Source of the DNA: Brachycybe producta | Taxonomy: Eukaryota > Arthropoda > Diplopoda > Playtdesmida > Andrognathidae | Assembly (NCBI GenBank): GCA_036925085.1 | Contig: JAUPFP010000028.1 | Span: 350,001-414,000 of the forward strand | Reading direction: 5' to 3' | Length of the DNA stretch: 64,000 nt | Shown here: positions 1-11,210 of the stretch, piece by piece | Layout of the letters: each line of letters begins with the position of its first letter | Numbering within the stretch: the stretch's first letter is position 1 | Translations under genes and position numbers: made by a program | Notes under the pieces: generated by a model | What the model was told of the DNA's origin: nothing | The model's database searches: none | Seen by the model: only the letters and a program-made list of their open reading frames with translations

Positions 1-718
1 AACCTGCTAAAAACGTAAAATTTCAACACAAATTCAGACATTTGCGTATGCGGAGACTTGTAAGAAACGTAGGAGTATCGATGACTTCATGTCTGGCCAT
101 TCGAGCAACGAATCAACGATGACGTGATGTCAGACCTTGCGGATGCGGCAAACGCATAATGTTACTTAACTGCAGTTTGTTGGTGAAATTTCTTCATTTT
201 TATGCTACTTTTTAGCTGTTTTAGCTATTTTACACGTTTTAAAAGTTGTTTTCTCTTTATGAAAATGTAACATGACAAGAATAAGATGCAAAATAAACTT
301 ACTTAACTTCGATACGTTGTAAAATGCCTTCAAACTCATTTTTAAATAATCACAATTATCAGAGGCTTGATCAGGTGTCACTTAACAGATAGACTGGATC
401 ATACTCGGAGTAATCTGCACAGATATAGGTACTCTACGTCATATTTATAATGCATCAATTGTCAAAACCATAGTGGACTAACATGGCGCGCGTTTGTAAC
501 ATAGTATAAGATTAAGACGCCATTATAATTCACCCTTATCTGTTCATTTTCAGGCTTTTCAAAGCCACTATAATGGCTTCAAAATCTTAATATAGGAAAC
601 ACTGTGATTGCTATTCATCTTCGGGCAATGGAAACAAAGGAGTGCGACTTTTGTTTGTAAACTTGGTTGCATTTTGACGCTTACTTTGCAGATCTTCTTT
701 TGTTGGTTTTATTATCAC
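1..718. other. Upstream flank of translin; no gene seen
   Basis: No coding segment, RNA gene or clear repeat can be supported here. It is AT-rich and holds the presumed promoter and 5' UTR of the translin gene. A translated stretch exists from 608 in the same frame as exon 1, but only the part from the Met codons at 719/725 resembles a translin N-terminus, so the rest is taken as 5' UTR. Confidence 0.5.
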
Positions 719-1871
719 ATGATAATGGCTATTACGACAACAAGTGAGACCTTTTCAGAATATGATAATTATCTGAAAAGCGAACAAGAACGTCGAGAGG
801 TAAGATTAAAACAAACAAAAAACGTATGAGGTACAGCGACTGTGGCTCAACCGTTGACTTCAATGGAGACCGGTTATTATGTGGGTCTATATAATGGGCC
901 ACATTTGCTCGACTTTATTTTTGAAACGTTGAGTTGTCAATGAAAACGATACTAGAACGCTTATTTCTTGATGTCTACTTGTCATTAAAGGAGATACGCG
1001 TTGCCGTTCAAGCTATTGAGCAGACAGGACGTGAGATATTAACCATTTTGCAACGAATTCACAAAGCAGATGGCCAAACGCAGAGTAAAATCGTTGAAAA
1101 ATTTGACAAATTCGCATACAATCTTTACATTGTATATTGTTTTTCTTTGAAGTTACGCAGCTATGCGACGAAGCCGAAGCCCATTTTATTGTCGTACGAC
1201 AGCATTACGGAGAACTATCGAAATTGGTACCAAAGGATCAGTACTATAGGTTCCACGATCATTGGCGTTTCGTCACCCAACGTCTTTCATTTCTGGCATC
1301 TCTGATGGTTTACCTTCAAACCGAACAGCTTTCTACAAAGGAACAGACGGCGGCTATTCTTGGAGGTTTCGTATTATTAGTAACAATTCCGATGGAAACA
1401 TCTCATTCGAAACTTTCTTACGTTTCTTTTAACAGTCGCGACAAAAAGAGAAGATGGATTTCATATCGATCTTGAGGACTTCTTGTCCGGACTTCTCTCC
1501 TTGGCAAATGAACTCGTAACGTTGCAATGTTTACGTTTAAAGAAGTAAATTGTATAGATCCTTTTTGTTGCTTTCAGGCAAGATTTGCAGTTAACAGTGT
1601 GACGGCCGGAGATTATTCACGTCCTCATCGCATTTCGAAATTTGTAAGCGATCTGAATGCAGGGTTTCGACTTCTCAATCTGAAGAACGATTCTTTGAGA
1701 AAGCGTTTCGATGCTCTCAAGTACGACATGAAAAAGATCGAAGAAGTGGTCTACGATCTGAGCATTCGTGGATTGTCTAAACCGACTGCAGAGTTGGCAA
1801 CTGTTGCTGCGGCATCCTCCGGTGATTTGCAGCCGGAAGAAGCAACAAGTCTTATTAAACTACAGGAATAA
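719..1871 (+). CDS. TSN: Translin (C3PO/TRAX partner), five exons
   Basis: Translin is a nucleic-acid-binding protein that assembles with TRAX into the C3PO endoribonuclease, which acts in RNAi and tRNA processing. Exons: 719..799, 991..1084, 1153..1365, 1436..1515, 1578..1871. All junctions are GT-AG and phase-consistent, giving 253 residues (human translin has 228). Visible family motifs: EIRVAVQAIEQTGREILT, DQYYRFHDHWRFVTQRL, GFHIDLEDFLSGLL, NSVTAGDYSRP, GFRLLNLKNDSLRKRFDALK and KKIEEVVYDLSIRGL. The exon 2/3 junction (donor at 1085 in phase 1, acceptor before 1153) was chosen because it keeps the spacing between the TREIL-like and QYYRF motifs identical to the human protein. The start is at 719 or 725, since Met-Ile-Met offers two in-frame ATGs. 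The C-terminus after SIRGL carries about 28 extra Ala/Ser/Glu-rich residues. Introns are 191, 68, 70 and 62 bp. The gene is convergent with AP4E1. Confidence 0.95.
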
Positions 1872-1977
1872 GTTTCGATGCTTGTTTTTTTTACAAGTTT
1901 TTTTTTCCAGTTGTATTTGTATAACGTTTCAAAAATAATAAATGCCATCAGTAATGGTTGTAAATGTTCATACTTTC

Positions 1978-1983
1978 AATAAA
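1978..1983 (+). terminator. Poly(A) signal of translin
   Basis: A canonical AATAAA hexamer lies 107 bases after the translin stop codon, in AT-rich sequence. An earlier AATAAA-like run occurs near 1936. This is the likely 3' end of the TSN transcript. Confidence 0.6.
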
Positions 1984-2389
1984 GATCAATGTTGATTATA
2001 TCGTTTCTTTTCCAGAAATCGGATTCAGTTACAACTTATTAATAGCAACGACTTCAATTTAGTACTGAAACCTAACTTAAAAGGCTTAATAAGGTGACAA
2101 TCGGATAATTGAAATTAGTCTTGATTAGTCTGATGTAGTTGTGTTGCATGCTGGAAACACATCTGGCGATTTTAGAAGCAAATTAAAAAAAAAATTCAAA
2201 GTTTATTTTAAACTAAAAAAATAACGATATCTTGGTAAAAATTTGTAAAGATTTTTTTTTCGTCTTTGACATTAAGAGCCTATATGTGTGACGCCATTTT
2301 GAATATTAGCAGATGACAATTATAGTTCCACTTTTCGCCGTTTAGTGGCGCCCCACAGCTAAGCCATTGAAACCAATGAGAAAGAGAAA

Positions 2390-2774
2390 TTCCTATTTTA
2401 AAAAATACATGGTTCAGGCAAATGTTTTGTTTTCTGCAACGGAAATTGTTATTTTCAAAATTCAAATTGCAATATGTACATAACAATATTGCTCATCTAG
2501 TAATACGTTGGTACAAATTTATAATTAGTTTTTCTATTTTTAATTTGGCTTAAAATCTCGTATTTTTAGCCCATGTTAAATTCCTATTTAAAAAATACAT
2601 GGTCCACACAAATGTTTTGTTTTCTGCAACAAAAATTGTGATTTTCAAAATTCAAATTGCAATATGTACATAACAATATTGCTCATCTAGTGATACATTG
2701 GTACACATTTATAATTAGTTTTTCTATTTTTAATTTCATTTTAAAATCTCGTATTTTTTTAGCTCATGTTAAAT
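2390..2774. repeat. Tandem duplication, two copies of about 191 bp
   Basis: Unit 1 (2390..2580) and unit 2 (2581..2774) are near-identical head-to-tail copies. Both start with TTCCTATTT followed by AAAAATACATGG, both contain GCAATATGTACATAACAAT, and both end around CATGTTAAAT. It lies between the convergent 3' ends of TSN and AP4E1 and has no coding potential. Confidence 0.88.
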
Positions 2775-3819
2775 CCCATAGGCGACAAACGCTCCTCCGT
2801 TTATACATTTTATAGGATCAAACTTCCCACTAACAATAAGTTTCATAGTACGTTAAAAGTTGACCACTAATTGTATACGACTCAAATTACTCACCATTGT
2901 AGATCAAAAGTTGCTCTTCCTTTTTTCAGTAGTGCATATTTACCCAAAAAAGAGTCGTTATTAAAATATACCCACATTTATCCACCGATAAGAGAGAAAA
3001 TGGCGGACAAAAGTGTATCAAAATTGATTTTTTTGCCACATGTTGACGTCACAGCTACAGAAGCGCCTACATGCGAAGATTTTTGTAAGTTTTTTTTCAC
3101 TGTAGGCTCTTAAGTTGACCAATCAAACCATGTCAATTTTAATCTTTCTAAAACTGTAGTTTCATATAAAGTGGCGATCACATTGGCAATATTTAAAGTA
3201 AGTTTTACTGCAATGTGTTTTTGAATTAATTGCAATTTCGGCAATGTGATAACATACTTCAAAGGAATCTTGCGAGAAAAACAGCCAAAAAAAGTTATCG
3301 TCATGCAAATACCATCGTTATTTCATTTCTGTAATATTCTAGTTTCAAATAAACTTTGTCATTCTAACGTCAGTGGTTAACTAAAAGTTACCTTGTATTA
3401 TATATTTTGTTTGATAGAAACGGGGCAGCAAAATGTGCAACAAAAGGCTAATTGAATTCCTTTGTTATTACCCCTTTTTAACATACAAAATAATACAAGC
3501 CTTTCTTTTAGGTGAACCTCTCTGACGTTAAAAGTCATAAATACTCCAAGTGTTTAATCACTCGGGGATTAAATACCTTTTTTATGAGGGCGGGCTGCCC
3601 TCATGCGGTACCACGGCGCACCCGCAAGGTCCAGGCCTGCCGATGGTTAAAGGTTAACGGCTTCAAGTTACAGTTATCTCTATTACACACTTATATCTCA
3701 ATCGAAATAAACGTATAGCAGTCACACATTTGAAACAGTCTTCTTAAATGTTAATAAAAACATTTTAATAAAATAAGGCAAATTAACCAACCAACCGTGC
3801 TCGACATGAGCAAAATGTT
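2775..3819. other. TSN-AP4E1 intergenic remainder with repeat remnants
   Basis: No gene is seen. About 3130..3300 is an inverted-repeat stretch (GGCAATATTTAAAGTAAG type) also found near 30.8 kb and 52.4 kb. About 3361..3530 resembles the foldback family represented at 7657 and 30868. A short GC-richer island at 3586..3660 stands out from its surroundings but matches no tRNA or gene I recognise. On the minus strand an ATTAAA hexamer at 3764..3769 could be the AP4E1 poly(A) signal. Confidence 0.5.
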
Positions 3820-6800
3820 TCAAGCAGCTTTATTGCTTGTTTCTAAACGACTAGAATCCTCAACCTGGTTCTCTCTTGTCGTTTCATCCTAAATACAAAA
3901 ACAAAATTAATTCCATTTATTCGTCCCTTTTATTGCATCAATTTCAAACATACCTTTAGAGCTATATTACCAAACAAAGCTTTGGCTAATAAATCCTCCG
4001 AATTGTCCAAGTTCTAAAAAATAAATGAAAAAGGAAACACTCGTCATTAATCATCATTGATCATTGCACGAATATTGAATGAAAAATGTAACAAACTCCT
4101 TTTTGAACGACGTGATCACCGTCCTGGATTGAGGTAGATTGCTTTACGATGTTAGTGGGACGTCCACCATACCATCCTTCTTCAGACCATACGTTCATGA
4201 CACTTCCAGATTTCACCTTCAAACCACTAAAATACAAAAACCCATTAAGGCTGAAACTGTCTAAAAACTTCTTACAAAATATAACACAGCCCAATTTTAA
4301 ATCATTTATCAGTAAGAAAAAACAAAAAAAAAACATCATATTGACCAATTAACAACCTTCAGAACACTGACATGCAAGTTGTTGGCGTGTGCCCGAAAAC
4401 GACTGGGCCCGATTTAAATCATTCTCGATATAAATCAGTCCCAGTCGACTGCCAATCAGTTAAAAAATGTCTACAACTTCAAAAGTAATCCTTTACCTAA
4501 CTTCTTGAGATTGTCTACTTCCCGAGCCTGCCGAAACAGACGACACGGAGGCCAGCCGTGTCCTCAAAGACGAACCCCCAGACAGTAAACCAGTAAATGG
4601 TTCACAAGATGACGCTGACAATGCCGAAGGCCACGCAACTTTCACATCATTGTCACATTTGATCCTTAAACTACGTGCTTTATATGGAGAGCTACCAGAT
4701 TTAAGATGATCGATCACGTAAGAATCCGTGAAGCTTAACGTCCAATCATAATTCACATTCTTACTTCCCAACTGCACGTTATCTTTAGTTCTGAAAGAAG
4801 ACGAAGAATAACAAGAAAATGCTGCTCTAACGGGATCTAAGTTTTTTAATATCCGCGTTATCTCTAAAGTGCGATAACGGATATCGGAATCGTTCGAACA
4901 CAAACAATTCTCAAGAATTACGACTCCCTCGTACGGCGCGACATTGTCCGAATAAACTAAAAAGTTTCGCAATACTGTTAATGCAATAATTGCGACATCG
5001 TGATTTAAAACGTACTCGTTTGCAACGGCAGAAAGAATGCCAAGAAGAGTATTCGTTTTATCATGCGATATAAGATCACGACAACAACTCAACGTCCAAA
5101 TAGAAAGATGCAAGAAATCATCAGATAACTCCAACTCCCGTCGCCGTTCTAAACAGTCGATATACGATGTTACGGCATAGACACGAACGTCGTCATTCGA
5201 GCAATTTCCATTTAATAGTTCTTTTATTTTTTTAATAGTTCTCGGAAGACTGATGCTACTACGACCAGCTTCTAAGAGAAGAGTATTCGCTGTATCCAAG
5301 AACCATTTGTGATTCGGTCGATGCAAATCGACAACATGGGAAATCCTTTCTAGGATTTCTTTTCTGCCGTGTTCATCGGCAACGTCGCGTTGATATTCCA
5401 TCATTTTCGAAAATAAAACTTCGATGTTAATGGAACTTGTAAGTTCGAATAGAACGTCGAGAGCTTTCCTCTTGACGGAAGAATCCGTATGATGAATACA
5501 TTCCACGATTGTACTCTGATATTTAACTAAAGCGTTTGAAGGTATGTAACGAACTATATAAGCCAATGCTTTAAGGCCCATATACTTCAAGTTTGTCGCA
5601 TTCGAACACAAAAAACGTTCGACCCCCATTAAAGCCGCTTCGAGAAGTGGAAGGTCGTTGTTTGCTATCGTAACGATCGTAAGTATACATTCGTAGAGAA
5701 CCGCACCGGTAACGTTATCATCGATAACATTTAATTGCTCCAGCGTCACGGCAAGAACACTTCTTACGGCAGAATCAGATTCCCTATGCAATCTTCCGAG
5801 AAGGCGAAACAGTTTCAGGATCTCGATCTGCATCCACGGACTCGGAACACCGTGATAATCGAAATCGATCGGCAATTTACGATCGATGACCTGCTTCAGA
5901 ATCTCGACCAACGGACAGACTAAATCTCCACAAGACGAAACATCGTTCTGTTATAAATCATATAAACGATTTTTAAGTGTACTTATAAGCTAGCCGTTAA
6001 GAAAACGCTTTGTGAATCGTACCTTAACGATGGTCGATAAGGCGTTTAAGGCCACAGACACAACCTCAGGATCGCTATCTCCAATACAAGACTTCAACTT
6101 CGGATAAAGATGAAAGTAATTCTTCGTATCTTGGCGTAAGAAGTGATTCAGAACTAGAACTGCTTTCTTGCGAACCAATTCTCTGAGAAGTAATAAAAAG
6201 ATTATCCTTAAGGTGATTTTAAAGTGTAAACACCTCTAGTAGTTAGAACGCTTGATTATTCTGCCTTTCAAATGTAATAATGAAGAAAAACTTGACGTGT
6301 TTTGGAATCAAGAAGGGTTGCTCAATCACTTAAGGGTAGTTTCATGTTGATATCTTTCAAAATAAGCTTTTCATGTGAGTTTATAAATGACCCAATTTTA
6401 AGCAGGCGATAATATTTAATTTTTTTCTGTAAAAAATTTATTTTGAAAGATTTCAACATGAAAATACCTTTAAGTGATTCAGGTACCCTTCAAAGTTTTT
6501 TAAAACACTTTCTAGTTTCTCGTCACCTTAGGTAAAGAAACACATTGAGAAAATATACTTTGGATGAGTCAAAGTCTCTTCGATCCGATCAAGAATCGTT
6601 GCAGCGACGTCCGAACCAACGAGATACGTCGATGCTGTCAAAGCCAAACAGATCTCCAATGTGTTTGTACTCTTTAGATCCTAAATTAAATAAGTTGAAA
6701 ACGGCTTTATTATGCACCACGATCAACTGTTAAAGAGCTCAAAATCACTTTCTGAATCGTGTTTATGATTAAAATAACCAATTCATGACTTTTGTTGAGA

Positions 6801-7462
6801 AACAACGACGCTGCCAAATAGCCTGGAAGCAGAAACAACCAATTGTGCATTAGTTACAGCGATAAAACATCGGATCTGTTTAGAATTTGTATATACCAAT
6901 CCGTTTATCAACGAGAGATTTCGTACGATCCGCTTCTTTGATGGCATGGATGTAGACGAAAGACGCCGAATAGCCCAACATCTCGCAGTAGATAGCTCGT
7001 AGAAGACATTCTCTCACTTGAAACTGTGTAGATAAGTGTTCAGAATTGTTGAAAACAGACAGATGCGTTAAAAGCATGTCTAATGTGGCCTTCACTTATA
7101 ATTCACCCGAAACTATTCCAATGGATTTCAATGAAGGTGCCACACTAGACCTACTCTCAATATACAAACGTTGTAATTACAGGTTTTACGCCAGGTTTGC
7201 TTAGCTGTTCTTGCAATTCGTTAAATTCCTTCTTGACTATGACGTCTGCATCCTATTCGACAAAAAAAATTGTTATAAATTAGAAGATATAGTGATTAAT
7301 TGGTCTGTTTCTTACATGCTTCGTTCTAACGTTTGTCATCAAATCGATCACATTCTGAAGACTTCTTGTTTTTTTCGATAAAAAAGGCAGTTCATGGTTA
7401 CTTTGCGATCCACTAATAAGATCATGGAAAGATGACAACGTCTTTTCGACGATATCTGACAT
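3820..7462 (-). CDS. AP4E1: AP-4 complex subunit epsilon, ten exons, no appendage domain
   Basis: Large subunit of the AP-4 trans-Golgi adaptor coat, which sorts transmembrane cargo such as ATG9A. Exons on the minus strand, 5' to 3': 7316..7462, 7181..7252, 7023..6897, 6822..6749, 6680..6559, 6182..6023, 5947..4497, 4226..4097, 4013..3954, 3888..3820. Total 2412 nt, 803 residues. All are GT-AG and phase-compatible. The start at 7462 gives MSDIVEKTL, identical to the human N-terminus. Family motifs: IYCEMLGYSASFVYIHAIK, GYLAASLFLNKSHEL, VRKKAVLVLN, VEILKQVIDRKLP, PSPWMQIEILKLFRLLG, LKYMGLKALAYI and YAVTSYIDCL (alpha-solenoid trunk), then a Ser-rich hinge with GLKVKSGSVMNVWSEEGW and DLLAKALFGNIALK. 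The human protein is about 1137 residues and continues into an ear domain; here a TGA ends translation after 42 residues in the last two short exons. The exon 8 donor (GGA|GTTTGT) is the least certain junction. Confidence 0.94.
6208..6531. repeat. Family-1 foldback MITE inside AP4E1 intron 5
   Basis: Long inverted arms: one side reads CTCAATCACTTAAGGGTA then TTCATGTTGATATCTTTCAA, the other side is its complement (TTTGAAAGATTTCAACATGA then ATACC). It is bounded by TTAA on the left and decayed TTAG on the right. The host intron (6183..6558) is 376 bp; without the element about 52-56 bp remain, like the sibling introns. Confidence 0.8.
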
Positions 7463-7656
7463 CACCTTAATCACCTGTAATCACCTTAAAATAATAATAA
7501 GAAAATCATCTGCTAATTTTTCAGATTTGCGGCAGCGTCCATTTTACTTAGTCACTAAGAAATATTAACGATTAACTAAATATTGAGCCGTTGTCAAGAT
7601 AGAGGTAGTACATCTTCAGACTAGAGCATAACGTCGTGGATGAGTGCTTTGAACAT

Positions 7657-7896
7657 GGTATACCCGCGAATCGTAAGAAGGAACTTGTGACGTAAGCGGG
7701 GTTGATGAAAAATTCAGCATTATGTCATTTTGTCTAATAAAAAAGAAGTAATACTAGATGAATTCAAGAACCCCTTTGATTAAACTGCTGAGAACGTTTG
7801 ATATCATCCCTTTTCCATTAGTCAAAATGACGCAATCTTAAATTTTAGATCAACCCCTTTGACGTTAGAATCTTCTTCTTACAATGAGGTAGATAC
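7657..7896. repeat. Family-4 foldback element (GGTATACC ends)
   Basis: Starts with GGTATACCCGC, contains AACTTGTGACGTAAGCGGGG and, further on, an inverted counterpart (GACGTTAGAATCTTCTTCTT). The central part carries TGTCATTTTGTCTAATAAAA facing its complement, and the right end (GGTAGATAC) is a decayed copy of the left terminus. Related copies: 30868..31106, about 12806..12925 and about 3361..3530. Confidence 0.6.
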
Positions 7897-7898
7897 AA

Positions 7899-8238
7899 TG
7901 AACAGCTGATTTTCGACGCGAAATTATTCTGCCTCTCAGAAGCAAAATTAAGAAAAACTAGAAATTGTTTTAGAAACTAGAAGAGTAGCTAAATCAAAAT
8001 AAACTTTTTATAGACAAAAAATATCGTCAGCTAAGCGATATCATCTGCTTAAAGTTGAGTCATATTCAAACTCAAATAAAAAGCTTATTTAGAAAGATAT
8101 TAGCATTAAAATACCCTTATGTGATTGAGCTACTCTTCTTGTTTCTATAAGACTTTCTAGTTTCTCATAACTTTCCTTCTGCAAAACAAAATAATCAGAG
8201 TTCGAAAATGAGCTGTTTATATTCATAAACCATCTTAA
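7899..8238. repeat. Family-1 foldback MITE copy
   Basis: Contains the family arms: AAACTAGAAGAGTAGCT on the left, and TGATTGAGCTACTCTTCT, GTTTCTATAAGACTTTCTAG and CATCTTAA on the right. It is directly adjacent to a family-4 copy. Confidence 0.7.
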
Positions 8239-8342
8239 TGTGCCATTAACACAATCAGTAGTGTAGACCAAAAAATAGCAGCGTATAGCAGCTTAAAAAA
8301 ATGGTTAACATAGAAGTCTATGAGAATTTAGGTACATTAAGT

Positions 8343-9282
8343 TGTGACACCCTGCATCTGCAGACTTGTGGAACACCCGTAGAAATTCACATATTATAGA
8401 ATGGCACCCCCTTGAGCACAGATATCCAGACTTGGGTGGCCCGAATTCCAAGCCAATTCGAGGAACCAAGATTAACCGTAAGAAATTGGGAAAAGAGTCC
8501 CAAAAATGCCTTTCCTTAAAAGATAATATTTGGAGCCTAGGGCAATGATTGGCCCAGTTGGCCTGTCATTGAGCCCTTAGGTGACAGTTGCCACTCCATT
8601 GAGACAGAACGAAAGTGCCATGCCACTTATGTTTGAGGACATGTCACCGAGACGGTGACATTCCGAGTAGAGATTGGAATAGAGAGTCTGAGTTTGAGTT
8701 CGAATAGAGTTTGAAGAGAAAAAAAATGTTTTAGTAACTCTGGACTTAAGAGTCAATGTAATATTCAAGAGATTTTAATCAAGAATTGTATCAACAATTA
8801 ATAATATACACACAAATATGTAAGAGTGCAAATAATGTTATAAAGAGAACTTTTATACATCAAAGTGTCTGTGTGTGGGTTTTATTCTCCAATAGTGGGA
8901 ATAACCAAAAAAGGAACTTTAGCCAAGAGTTCTCATCACCAGCAGAGGCACTCAGAAATACTCTGAGTCCCTCTGACTGGCACCTTCAAACCTCGCTAAA
9001 GGAGACCAGGACCATCTGCATTGGTATGCAACTATACCAAAGATTCCCAGGACAGGGCTGAGAGTGTTCCAAACCCTAGTAGAGAGGAGGGCCAGGGTCG
9101 GCCCTGGCCAAAACAGATAAGTTTTTTTCTGGGCTTGTTGAGTCTAACTGAACTCCCAGAGACTGTAGTGCTCAGTAAAAGTTACCTGGACAATACGGAA
9201 TGTTGTTTGCGGTTAAAACAGGGGCTGGTCCGCAGCCAGCACCACCCCAAAAGGATGGTGCTAAAGGGCCAGCCTCGTCACA
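8343..9282. mobile_element. Solo LTR, 940 bp, with 4-bp target-site duplication
   Basis: The segment begins TGTGAC and ends GTCACA (TG...CA with matching short inverted termini) and is flanked on both sides by the direct repeat AAGT (8339..8342 and 9283..9286). Its base composition is clearly less AT-rich than the surroundings, and it encodes no protein I recognise. A TATAAA-like motif lies at 8838..8845 on the plus strand. The 4-bp duplication suits a Ty3/Gypsy-type integrase, but superfamily and orientation are not settled by sequence alone. Confidence 0.8.
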
Positions 9283-9805
9283 AAGTGAATTTTATTTTCT
9301 TCCTTTTTTTCGGTTAATAGTCAAAATATTTAATGTGACCCTTGTTTCGTACTATTAGAATAATGTTTGTTCTTTTAGAATCATCAATTATTTTTTCTAT
9401 CTGACTAATAGTTTGAAAGTTATGAATTTTTAAACTTTGAAAATTTGCTCTTTCGCTTTAGTCAGCTTGTGTTTTGCATATTTATGTATTGTTTTCATTA
9501 TTCTAAGTGCATAATTTTATTTTATGTTTATAGAACAAAAACATATTGACTGAAGTTACATATTTGTAAATATACTAAACTAATAAAAAACAAAATAATG
9601 TTTTTCGAATTTTCTACATCTAAATATCATTTTCCCTTAAAAAAAAAAAGTAATCTAGATTTCCTGAAAATCATCATTTATAAAAAGATTATAAAATATT
9701 CCATTATTGATAAGGACCTTTTAAAGAAGGAAGTGGATTCCGATTTCATGAAGGACCTTCATGATGTTGTTTAATACATTAGATAACGTGGAGAGGATAT
9801 ATGTT

Positions 9806-9903
<98 letters not shown>

Positions 9904-10820
9904 CACCTACTCACTTACATGTGTTTATCTTTTATCTATATTTATATTTCAGATATTATTAATGAGGCAAAAAACTTTTTTTTAAAAAAAATGCACAAAC
10001 AGGATTATCACTATTTAAACCCTATTTTTTGGTAAACTATGATACCATATACAGTATAAGTGACATAATGTTATGTGCAATATTAATGCGTTTAATCAAA
10101 AATAAAAATGCATAAAACGCACAAATTGCATAATTTGCAGAAATTTCCATACTATTTTTTAAACACTTATTGTCAGCAGAAAAAAAAAACTCTACAAAAA
10201 GTTTCTACAACCGAATTGCTTTAATTATGTATTTTTTATTATTGCTTCTGATGACTGTAAGATGTAGATACTAACTACTTCAGATATTTAATTAAGTGCG
10301 CTTTTATTTTCTACTGTATTTGGATAAAAAATACAATTTTTAAAAAATAAAATAAATTGTGCTGTTTTGAAGTTTTATTTGTATAAAATATTGGCTTTAG
10401 GTATTTAGGATCATTTGATCATGATAACACACAATCACAATATATATTTTGTTTTGTTTGTCAAGAGATATTTATCCATTTCATAGAATGAGTTTTTAAA
10501 TAAAACAACGTACTAAAGATTGCCACACTATTTTCAACATTTCCAACAAGCTGAAACAAAATACTTGAAATAGATACTGTATCGATGAAAATAACCTGAG
10601 ACAAAACAATATGATGCTAAATTTTTTTTTTTATTATAAATGCATCGATTTCTTCAAAAATATTTTTATAGTAGCAAAGTGTATATGTTTCAGTCAAAAT
10701 GAAAAGTCAGTCAATTCACAGATTCACTAGTCTTTTAGACAATTTGCAGAATTATAAATAGGAATGTTTTTAAATATAAATGTTTTGGGCTGCTAAGAAT
10801 CTCAAAAAAACTTGATTAAG
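9283..10820. other. AT-rich intergenic stretch
   Basis: No gene is seen. It holds the (CT)n microsatellite, homopolymer runs and short open frames without codon bias or family resemblance. Confidence 0.6.
9810..9903. repeat. (CT)n microsatellite
   Basis: About 94 bases of almost pure CT dinucleotide, interrupted twice by TTT. The translated Leu-Ser repeat in this position is an artefact of the microsatellite. Confidence 0.97.
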
Positions 10821-10849
10821 ACTTGTTAGAGCTGTTCGCAGGGCTGGTT

Positions 10850-11210
10850 TCAACCTTAACATTCTTTTTTTAAAAAATGTTAGTGGGGTCTTGTCCAAAA
10901 ACCGGCTGCTAGTACACTGTGTAAAGCTACTCTATGTACATGGGTAGACGTGACCGTTCTAAGAAATTAAGAGAGATTTTCTGCAGGAACGGTCTCTTAT
11001 TTCTGGTCATTTGTACCTAAGGTCATTCGACATTGGAATTTGCTTCCAGATTCGGGGAATTAAACAAACCATATATAATGATTTGGTTTCACAGAGAATA
11101 AATGTTTATTTTGACAATGCATTTTCATGCTGCTTTAGGACTAAATGGTTCCTCTGCCACAGGCTACCTGGGCTGCTTGCAGAGCAATTATTCAAATCCA
11201 AATAATGCAT
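10850..11210 (+). mobile_element. Degenerate LINE tail (end of reverse-transcriptase ORF)
   Basis: Plus-strand translation around 10995..11060 gives SYFWSFVPKVIRHWNLLPD, the typical C-terminal signature of non-LTR retrotransposon ORF2 (an S-F-x-P-x-x-I-x-x-W-N-x-L-P pattern). Immediately upstream, in another frame, RSKKLREIFCRNG gives the usual preceding Cys-Arg segment, so a frameshift separates them. A short residue of 3' UTR follows. The rest of the element is missing. Confidence 0.6.

Noticed and set aside
8366-9317. Several open frames of 60-98 codons on both strands
   Set aside because: They fall inside the solo LTR, in mixed frames and without family resemblance.
9761-9985. Open frame with a Leu-Ser repeat
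   Set aside because: It is the translation of the (CT)n microsatellite with no conserved flank.
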